Below are positions 56,650-64,000 of a stretch of DNA of 64,000 nucleotides, in pieces. The notes beneath the pieces were generated by a model. It was not told the DNA's origin, did no database searches, and saw nothing but the letters and a program-made list of their open reading frames with translations. The position numbers were made by a program, and so were the translations under genes. The DNA is from Adenophora triphylla var. japonica (lineage: Eukaryota > Streptophyta > Magnoliopsida > Asterales > Campanulaceae), in contig JAFEMH010000075.1 in assembly GCA_022495995.1 (NCBI GenBank), positions 1,037,001 to 1,101,000 of the forward strand, read 5' to 3'. Numbering within the stretch: the stretch's first letter is position 1; each line of letters starts with the position of its first letter.

Positions 56650-58208
56650 TGTAGGTGTTAGTGCCCTAGGCCTATAGAGATAGATATATTTGTAATGTCA
56701 TTTTTCATTTATATATGAGATTATTACTTTGATTATTATATATGTTTGCATGTTTACTTTAATAATCATGTCCCTAGTACTTATGAAGCACTAGTATGAA
56801 GTCTAATGGATAATCATGTGATGATTATATGCATGGAGATGCACATTAGATTCATGGGTACTTGTTAGAGAACAATGTACTGGACTTGACCCATTATGAG
56901 ATTTATGTCATGGTCGTATGTCATAATTAAATCTCATATAGTTATATCATTGATATCCTTTGACCTGAGATTATCATCGTCTTCCACTCGATGAATATTA
57001 TGTTTGATATAGTTTAACGTTGTCTTTAACCGGATAATAATAAGGGCTATTATTGGCATGATATGATTCTTGTTGGGAAGAATGATAAGTCAAGATGGAA
57101 ATTTGTCCCTCGTAAAGAGAGATGTTTTGCTAGGCCACTCGTAAGTAAGATTGATGTAGTGCATGGCCATGCCCGAATGAATTAATGTGATTAATATCAT
57201 TCGATTAATCAATTTACTTGGTAACGAGAAAGCATTGAACAATATGAGTTGACGTGGACCATGACTCATGTTCAATATAACATCGTGTGACAATGGGATT
57301 GCGATATGTTCTATGTAGGAAAATCGAACTTGATATTATATTATTTGGGTAGGCATGATGGCTTGCTAGAGTCCGCTCATGTCTTATGAGGATCGATGTG
57401 ATCGAACTCATTGCCAACATAATATAGTCCTATGGGGTCACACGCATCGAACGAATTATCAAAAATGAAGAATATGAAATTTCTGTACTCAGGGGACGAC
57501 TCCAGAACCAACTATTCCCTTGGCCTGGGATGAGTGAATCAGAGGGAGTGTCCTGAGGGACGACTCATGCCCATGGGGACGAGTCGTGCCCATAGGGATG
57601 ACTCGTGCCCTGGGCCAGAAACAACTATTCCCCTTAAGGGGGACGCCTGTATCAGAACATTGTGGAAAGGGGACGACTCGTGCCCTGGGGGACGAGTCAT
57701 CCCGTCGGCGCTGGACTGATACGTAACTGACTTAAAATTAGGGTTTTCGCAAAGGGAAAATATTTATAACGTATAAATACAAACCCTTGATTGCCCTAGC
57801 AGTCATACTCACGTTTTGGGTTTATAGAAACACAAAAAAGGGAGATTTCAATTGAGAATTGAGAATCGAAATACAATCTAATTCCATAATTCTTCATCGA
57901 TTGAAAGGAGTTTCAATCAAAGGATCTAGCAATCCACCTAGAATTGTTCTAGGGTTCGTTCAACGCGTGGATACACATAGAGGATCTTCGCCAATCAAGA
58001 TCTAAAGTTCGTGATTCAAGGATTGTTCGTCAAGGATTCACAAGGTCATCAATCTGGAGTTGGAACGCGTTTATCAAAGACAAAAGCACACAAGGTTGGT
58101 TATTCTATTTCATCTTTCTTAATTAATCATCTAGAACGGATCCTAGGCTCCGGGTTTTTCGAGTTAATTTGCATTCTTCCGCTGCGCATGGACCCTCGAA
58201 ACCCAACA
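56650..58208 (+). repeat. Copia D 3' LTR
   Basis: It aligns to the 5' LTR from TGTAGGTGTTAG to CGAAACCCAACA. It lacks about two of the GACGAGTCGTGCCC units. Confidence 0.93.
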
Positions 58209-58799
58209 AACATTTGTAGTACAAAAATAGAAGTTGATGTTGAAAAACTGAAATCCATACCCTTTCAAAAGAGAACAACAATTAGAAATTTCTCAAAAAA
58301 CATGGGTGTAAGTAAGAGTACAATTTTTCGATGGAAAAAAACTGGTGTGATCAGACCACATTCCAACGCTATGAAGCCTGCTTTAAATGATGCGAACAAA
58401 ACATCAAGGTTGAAATTCAGTTTATCTTCACTCAGATATGATGTTGCTACATCTACACCCAAGTTTAAAAGCATGACCCATGTAATACATGTTGATGAGA
58501 AGTGGTTTAACATGTCCAAGTGCACACAGAAATACTACATTTTTCCAGGGGAAACACTACCCTACAGGTCATGCCAAAGTAAGAGATTCATCATAAAAGT
58601 CATGTTTCTATGTGCTGTTAGTAGACCTATCTATGCAGAAAATGGAGAGTTGGTGTTTGATGGCAAAGTGGGATTGTGGCCATTTACAAAGATAGAAGAA
58701 GCAAAGAGGAACAGCGTAAACAGGCTCCGTGGAACTCCAGTTACGAAGGCAATGGAGTCAATTAACAAGCAAACCACAAAAGAGATGATGCTAGATCAT

Positions 58800-58883
58800 G
58801 TAAGTGGTGAAAAAATTGTAATTTTCATGCTCTTTGATGTCACCATTACTGTTTTAATGCAACAAAACTTCATTTGATTGCAG
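58800..58883 (+). other. intron of MLE transposase
   Basis: Donor CAT|GTAAGTGG, acceptor TTGATTGCAG|GTACTCCC. Splicing joins LDH to VLPAIKAKW in frame and avoids a stop inside. Confidence 0.8.
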
Positions 58884-59723
58884 GTACTCCCTGCAATTAA
58901 AGCTAAATGGCCACCCACAGCTAGTAAAGACATAACCATACAATGGGATAATGCTCTACCACACTTATCACTTGATTCTGACCCAGATTTTATAGCAGCA
59001 GCAAATGAAGGTGGTTTCAATATTAAGCTATTGTTCCAGCCACCAAACTCCCCAGATACAAATGTTAATGACCTAGGGTGGTTTAGATCAATAGACTCAC
59101 TGAAGACAGATGTGCAACCTAAGAATATTGATGAGTTGGTGGCTGCAGTGGAAGAATCCTTCACTAATCTTTCACATTACACACTGAACAAAGTTTTTAT
59201 AAGTTTGGAATCATGTTTGGAACAAATTATGATCAAGCGTGGATCAAATGATTATGTGATCAAGCACATGGGCAAGGATGCTTTACATAGAAGGGGATTA
59301 CTCCCAAATGAGTATCCAGTTGAAAAGAGCTTGGTAAGAGATTGTTTATTGCATCTAATTGAGCAAGGGAATGCAGCAGGACTTGAGGGCATGATGGAAC
59401 AGTACTAGTGAACAGAATTTGTGACCTTTTGTAAAAAAAAAAATGACTTTTTGGTCTTAAATAATGCCAATTGTGTAGAAGTAGCCTTTTTGTCTTAAAC
59501 AGTGCCAATAGTGGCCTTTTCATAATGAAAAACAAGCTGTATTTAAAATTATTTGCTCTCAGAATGTAGCAAATCATCACAGAGTAATGGTCAAAAATTA
59601 AACCTCAAGAAGTTCCATCTCACCAGCAACAAATACAAGCAAACATAATCACCCAGTTGCTGAAAGAAACAAGTAAAAGTAGCGATACGACCTGTGAAGT
59701 AGATGAACTCAAGAATTCTCGAA

Positions 59724-60310
59724 TTACAGCCGGAGCCGGTAGTATGGATTGTCGATATCATCCTTACCAATAAATCTAGGTAAGAAACATGCCATCATTC
59801 TCAGAGTAGAGAGGTAATGACTAGCTTGTGATTCAATGTCCAACAACTTCTGTTGAACAAAGCCCGAACCCTTTTCAAACTCCATCGCCATTGGATATGA
59901 ATCACCGTAAAGGGGAGACTCCGTCACCGCGTTATCATCAACAGGCAACGAATCCGTAAAATAAAAGTTTGATTCTCCCAAAAATGGCAGATTCATGAGA
60001 TTGGTAGAAGAATCTTCACAACTCACCGATTTAGGTCTTGGATATAAATCGACATCAAAGGGAGGATAGACGTCCACCGTAGAATCTTTGTAAAGGGGAG
60101 GCTCCGTTGCCGCCGTATCATCTACGGGCAACGAATCCGTAACATAAAAGCTCGATTGCCCCAACAATGGCAGATTCATGAGATTCAAGGCAGAATCTTC
60201 ACAACTCGTCGAATTAGGGCTTGGATATGAATCGACATGAAAGGGAGCATAGACGTCCACCGTAGCATCTTTTAGGGGACATCAAATCGAAGCTTTTTAG
60301 CCTCGACAAT
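59724..60310 (-). pseudogene. repetitive antisense ORF inside the MLE
   Basis: The minus-strand frame encodes about 178 residues made largely of a repeated unit of about 59-60 residues. Each holds VDVYPPFDVDLYPRPKS-like, NLMNLPFLGES and FYFTDSLPVDD blocks. A third, 5'-most copy (ATGGATCTGCCATTG, about 60310) is shortened and out of frame. The tail, ASHYLSTLRMMACFLPRFIG, is not repeated. The open frame itself has no ATG start: a TGA lies nine codons before the GTG at 60260. I do not recognise the protein. It lies between the transposase end and the right terminus. It could be a captured host fragment or a second gene of this MLE family. Preservation of frame across two repeats suggests it was once translated. 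Confidence 0.5.
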
Positions 60311-60885
60311 GGCAGATCCATGAGAGATTTTGAGGAATTTGGTACACGGCGTCTCAAGAACTTAGGGTTCTTGAGAGGAAAAACAAGGAAAACAAATGAC
60401 GAAGTGGGTTGGAATGGGGGGTAGGGTTTTCTTGGGTAAAGGGTCAGTTAGATTATTTTTACCCAGTTAGATTAGGTGAAAGTTTGGTTAATTAATCAAT
60501 TGTTAGGATTAGTATTACTGTAATTGATATCATTAAAGGGTAAAGTGGTAGGGTCCATCTAATATAAAAATATAAAAACTAGGCTATTTTTGGGAGGTGT
60601 CAAGTGAGCTGGAACGGTCCAAAATGAAAATAAGTGTCAAGTGAGCTGGGACGGAGGGAGTATTAGATTAGGAAACACAATCCTTGTATTAGATTAGGAA
60701 ACACAATCTTTGTATTAGATTAGAAACCTTCTCCTTCTAGAAATTAAAAACCTTCTCCTTCTAGGAGATTAATCATTGTAATCCTATAAATATGTATCTC
60801 TAGCATCATAATCAATTGAGTCATTCAATACAATTCTTATCTTTCATGTTTTGATTGACTTCGTCTAACCCTCTTTATTCTAATA

Positions 60886-61030
60886 CCTACTGCGATTCAA
60901 ACCATGTTTTTTATGGCAAAATTACAATAACAGAAAGAAATGAATTAAAAAATTGAAATACAAATATAAACTTAATAAATTTGAAAAAACAAAACGGCAT
61001 TAACAATTCTTGTTGTGCACGAGCCCTTAT
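60886..61030. other. no gene recognised
   Basis: AT-rich flank immediately right of Copia C. A target copy, possibly CCTAC, would start here but has no readable partner. Confidence 0.35.
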
Positions 61031-61034
61031 GAAT

Positions 61035-61228
61035 CAGTATCTTTAAGACTTATACGTCCCTTCACCGATAGTGATTGAGGCTGCCTTGGACACAATTCTC
61101 CCAGTATAGAACGTGCGGACCGGGGGGCATTTTGCACCTAAAGTTTCCGGCGTATTGACAGTGTTCCTGGACAGTATCAACACGATGCAGAAATGCCAGG
61201 AGATCAAAGAAAAGATGCTACAATATGC

Positions 61229-61230
<2 letters not shown>
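61035..61230 (+). pseudogene. exon-like fragment, unrecognised
   Basis: The frame YVPSPIVIEAALDTILPV, a TAG, then NVRTGGHFAPKVSGVLTVF, LDSINTMQKCQEIKEKML and QYAT reads like protein of normal composition with one stop. It ends in a (GA)n run. I cannot name the parent gene. Confidence 0.3.

Positions 61231-61231
<1 letters not shown>

Positions 61232-61266
<35 letters not shown>
61232..61266. repeat. (GA)n microsatellite
   Basis: About 17 uninterrupted GA units. The Arg-Glu frame across it is meaningless. Confidence 0.95.
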
Positions 61267-61269
<3 letters not shown>

Positions 61270-61329
61270 AGGCTATTGAAAAATATTTTGGTATTCTTCA
61301 AATGGTTTGTGACTCTATCTTATAACCAT

Positions 61330-62598
61330 AACTGGCCAAACTAAACAGTAATCATCAATTACGAAATTAACACCATTTTAATTTCGTGTGACTGTTATAA
61401 ATGAAAGAAATCAAACATATATTAAGATTGAGTAGTGGCTGTTACAAGTTTGTTCATAATCATAGAAATTTATTTCTGATTCACAAATAAAAAAGATAGC
61501 AATTTGGAGCCACATATGGACGCATATTCACATGAGTTCGGTATCCCGAATCATATTTCGGCACATGATTTGCAACCCCCCGCGCATCTATTGTCGAGAG
61601 AGAGCATGTATGCCACACATTCATACCATTTATCAAAGTGTATAAGTATTTAAACTTGATAGATTTTACATTCCCATTACATGTGGGATAACCACATTTT
61701 ATCACTTTCAACTCACTAACTTTGATCCTTAATATCTCATTTATCCATTAACCATTTTGGACAAATAAATATTTAATTTAAATGTTCTCATGAGTAGAAC
61801 ACAAACACACATTCAATTTGGTCATTTAACAAATAACTCATTTAGAAAAATTCTCAAATTTCCTTCCCATCCACTTATATTTTCCAATAGTTTTAACATT
61901 TTAACCAAATTAATTAAATTATTAGCATATATTATTAGCTTTCATAGAATCATAGTCCTTGCAGAAACAAGACATAAGTTAATTGCTTGTCACAAGGGAA
62001 AGGAAAAAATAAAATAAAAAATAAACGACACCATCAAAATCTAACATCCAGACTTGAAATAATTTTCCATTCAAACATAGACCAACCAAAACTTTCATTC
62101 CTAATACTTCACAATTCACAATTACTACAGAAACTTGGAAGAAATAGAGACAACGTCCACATTAGTAGTTCAATTTCAGCGGTTCAATTTGGCAGTTCAG
62201 TTTGAATCTGTTTGATTTCGTCTGTAGGGATCAGATCGCAAACCAAACAGAACCGTATGATTTATGGATTTTTGAAACCAAGTTGAACAATTGATGTTAA
62301 AAATTGAACAAAACCACATTGCTCGACATTAAACTGCAATTCAAAGTCGAAGTTCAAACCGAACCATTGACATCCCTAGGTGACGCTGATTGTGAGATTA
62401 TATATGGGTAGCAGTTATGGTGGCAATGGTTGGTATATACTTTTGGGGAGGGGACTAGCTAGACGAGGAGAAGAGAGACACGTTGGTGGAATAAACAACC
62501 AAAATGACTCGCGTACTAAATGAATAACGTCAATTTAATCTACTTACTATTTAATTAAGCTATCAAACTAACCTACATACTATAAATTTATTAGCAAT
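61330..62598. other. no gene recognised
   Basis: AT-rich intergenic DNA with no supported ORF, RNA gene or paired terminal repeats. Confidence 0.4.
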
Positions 62599-62850
62599 CA
62601 GGGACGGACCCACCGTGTTACGAGTGGGTTTGACATCACCTAATGAATTAATTTTTTTAATCCTAATTTTATATTTATATATTTAACTTTTTTGTTGATA
62701 TACATTTATGTAGTTCGGTTGATAAAGACATCTAATCACTTGCTGAATTACCAGAGTTCAATTCCCCTTGGCCATCATATTATCCTCATTATTATTTCAG
62801 AGTTCAATTCCCCTTGGCCATCATATTATCCTCATTATTATTTTCAGCCT
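62599..62850 (+). mobile_element. partial hAT-like element with tRNA-like part
   Basis: CAGGGACGGACCCA at 62599 is a hAT-MITE-type end without a matching right end. Inside, TAGTTCGGTTGATAAAG and AGAGTTCAATTCCCC about 40 bp later resemble degenerate A and B boxes of a tRNA-type promoter. A 46-48 bp segment (CAGAGTTCAATTCCCC to TCATTATTATT) is directly duplicated. Confidence 0.35.
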
Positions 62851-63232
62851 CTAAAAAAACAAAAATATTTTTTTATCAGAAAAATCTTATACTTGGATTT
62901 CTTTAAGGATTAATTCCTTCCTACCACTCTAGCCCAGATTTTAACCCATAAAAACCTATCCCAGATTCAAAACTCCAAACTCATTGAGAAGCCCAGATCA
63001 AAATACCGTGTAAACCCAAAACTCCTTTGACCTGGTCAAATATGATTTTTAAATACCAATTTTACCCCTCCCCTCATTCACCCAACGTACTCTCTCCCTC
63101 TCTCGCCAATCTCAGTCCGATGTCTTGGATCCCCACAGCTCAACTCCTCATCATTTTGCTTCCCTTTCTCAAAATTAGGGTTCCTTTCTTCACACATACA
63201 CTCACACACACAGTTAAACCAGGCCAATTTCT

Positions 63233-63748
63233 ATGGGCAAAGGAGGAGGTTGTGTTCCGAGCAAGAAAAAACCGCCGCCGGTTCTCCCCGATGAATCTCC
63301 AATCGTACCGGACATCAACACCGACGCTTCCACCATTCCAATTCTGTCCACTGAGGCGACACCAGTCGCCAAATTGAAGGTACTTATAATATTTTATTCA
63401 ATGTACGACCACGTCGAGGGCCTCGCGAGGAGAATGAAGAAAGGTGTTGATGGCGTCGATGGTGTGGAGGGCGTTCTATTTCGTGTGCCGGAGACGCTTT
63501 CCGATAAGGTTTTGGAGCAAATGCGGGCTCCTTCCAAGGATGATGAGATTCCTGAAATTACGTCCGCGGCGGAGCTGGTTGAAGCCGACGGGTTCCTGTT
63601 TGGGTTTCCAACTAGGTATGGATGATGGTGGCACAAATGAAGGCCTTTTTTGATTCCACGGGACAGTTGGGGAAGGAACAGCTTTCTTTGGGAAGCCGCG
63701 GGGTTTTTTGTCGATCGGTACGCAAGGAGGCGGACAAGAGACTACTGC
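63233..63748 (+). pseudogene. FQR1-like quinone reductase, broken
   Basis: The start MGKGGGCVPSKKKPPP, then KLKVLIIFYSMYDHVEGLAR (an FMN-binding loop) and DGFLFGFPTRYG, belong to WrbA/FQR1-type NAD(P)H:quinone oxidoreductases. These are flavodoxin-fold enzymes that reduce quinones by two electrons and protect against oxidative stress. After TRYG the frame hits TGA (63623). It continues in another frame (QMKAFFDSTGQLGKEQ), then shifts again near 63690 through GFFV to the end of the exon. The codons for GGQETT are followed by GTAAGC at 63749, the family's usual first-intron position. The sequence after the next plausible acceptor (about 63849) does not encode the second exon, so the C-terminal half is missing. 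It is a pseudogene, unless the shifts are assembly errors and exon 2 lies beyond the window. Confidence 0.75.
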
Positions 63749-64000
63749 GTAAGCTCCATCTTAAATTATTTCGTTCAAAGTTGATTTTCATGTTTGATTT
63801 AGCACTTTAATTCGTCATGATTGCGGCTCTCACTTTCTGTATAATGCAGGATTTACTGAATAAAGTAGACTATTATTTTCTTCAAACTGCAATTAAGAAG
63901 GAAGAGACTGAGTCGTGATCTTAGAATTGGCTGATCAAAATTGCTGAACAAGATCCATGTGGAGAGCCCCAAGTGATTGTGCATAAAGCTTGAGTTAATT

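Larger units (their letters stand above)
50075..58208 (+). mobile_element. Copia element D in the MLE
   Basis: LTRs 50075-51662 and 56650-58208 (TG...CA), the exact target duplication AACAT (50070-50074, 58209-58213), primer site TGGTATCAGAGC at 51664-51675 and a purine tract (AAGTGGGAGAC) before 56650 define an 8.1-kb element. Its gag-pol frame is complete in domain order but carries stops and frameshifts. The LTRs differ by substitutions and by loss of GGGACGACTCGTGCCC units from the right copy, so it is not very young. Confidence 0.96.
49842..59408 (+). pseudogene. MLE transposase, split by Copia D
   Basis: The N-terminal exon (49842-50069; MPKDITKEERFLIAQFLSLS) holds a helix-turn-helix-like DNA-binding region (DEACLKFGISKSTLLRFW). 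Copia D interrupts the gene at 50075-58208. The frame resumes at about 58214 with a second helix-turn-helix (FSKNMGVSKSTIFRWKK) and the catalytic domain. Its first Asp is in VIHVDEKWFNM and its second in IQWDNALPH. Its third is in QPPNSPDTNVNDLG. These are signatures of plant Tc1/mariner transposases, which cut and paste at TA. An intron (58800-58883, GTAAGT...TTGCAG) separates the first two catalytic blocks in frame. I count 35 residues between the second and third Asp, fewer than the 39 usually quoted for plant MLEs; an alignment should settle this. The C-terminus stops at 59408. Apart from the insertion I see no stop, so the gene was probably intact when Copia D landed. Confidence 0.9.
49466..60660 (+). 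mobile_element. mariner-like element (MLE), Stowaway-type ends
   Basis: It begins CTCCCTCCGTCCCACC and ends CAGCTGGGACGGAGGGAG-type sequence (GAGCTGGGACGGAGGGAG), with TA on both sides (49464-49465, 60661-60662). The terminal repeats match for about 28 bp (CTCCCTCCGTCCCA, then CTCA, TTGACACT). Without Copia D it is about 3.06 kb. It encodes a plant MLE transposase and, on the other strand, a repetitive ORF. A TATA box (TATAAATA, 49775-49782) sits 60 bp before the start codon. Confidence 0.92.
35978..60885 (+). mobile_element. Copia-type relic C hosting the nest
   Basis: The left LTR remnant (35978-36139) matches the tail of a right LTR at 60723-60885. Both contain ATCCTATAAATATGTATCTC and end TTTATTCTAATA. 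The initiator tRNA-Met primer site TGGTATCAGAGC follows at 36140. A purine tract (TTGCGGGGGCA) and the start of the right LTR (TATTAGG) are at about 49398-49409. Only about 0.9 kb of its own interior is left and it holds no gag or pol. Element B sits in the interior and the MLE in the right LTR. Confidence 0.75.
49409..60885 (+). repeat. Copia C 3' LTR, split by the MLE
   Basis: It starts TATTAGGAATATAAT, is interrupted at 49466-60660, and resumes to end TTATTCTAATA. The termini TATTAG and CTAATA are a perfect inverted repeat, so the LTR has TA...TA ends rather than TG...CA. A 28-bp repeat with TATTAGATTAGGAAACACAA occurs twice after 60661. Confidence 0.72.

Noticed and set aside
58011..58213. 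Open frame joining LTR sequence to the transposase
   Set aside because: The part before about 58214 is Copia D LTR; the fusion is accidental.
1..64000. A new defence, toxin or biosynthetic gene system
   Set aside because: Only two intact-looking host genes are present, both housekeeping types; the novelty here lies in the transposon structures.

Overview
This is nuclear DNA of a flowering plant, most likely a eudicot. The evidence is genes with GT-AG introns, plant OST4, Rab11-type, NAK-type kinase and FQR1-like sequences, many Stowaway-type MITEs (termini CTCCCTCCGTCCC, TA target duplications), and LTR retrotransposons primed by initiator tRNA-Met or by the TGGCGACTC-type sites of Tat/Ogre Ty3-gypsy elements. 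I see no rRNA, CRISPR or operon-like structure, and no complete tRNA gene.

Layout. 1-1440: AT-rich satellite with one MITE inserted. 2039-3722 (minus): a small OST4 gene, with the broken first exon of a Rab GTPase upstream. 4028-4620: minisatellite. 4965-12615 (minus): the main host gene, a NAK/AAK1-like protein kinase of 676 codons in seven coding exons, with a 3.2-kb leader intron and MITEs in its introns. 12787-28098: a foldback-like repeat that carries a host gene fragment and is split by gypsy element A (13585-27608, minus strand, TSD CATGT). 28487-32720: MITEs, hAT MITEs and minisatellites. 32834-35264: a Stowaway MITE split by a small LTR element E (33001-35190, TSD CATCA) with one unrecognised ORF. 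35978-60885: a nest. A Copia relic C holds gypsy element B (36960-49361) in its interior and a mariner-like element (MLE, 49466-60660) in its right LTR. The MLE transposase gene is in turn split by Copia element D (50075-58208, TSD AACAT). 60886-64000: mostly non-coding, ending in a broken FQR1-like quinone reductase gene.

How it works together. Only OST4 (protein N-glycosylation) and the kinase (probably clathrin-adaptor/endocytosis related) look intact. Almost everything else is transposon. Elements A and B are related gag-only, pol-less Tat-like elements. They share a colinear untranslated block and a recurring stem-loop motif, and would need enzymes supplied in trans. The MLE has the same termini as the window's Stowaway MITEs, so an element of its kind is a plausible transposase source. 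Insertion order can be read from the nesting: Copia C before B and the MLE, the MLE before Copia D, and the foldback repeat before A. Positions are read by eye. LTR ends, TSDs and splice sites were counted base by base; tandem-array limits are approximate.
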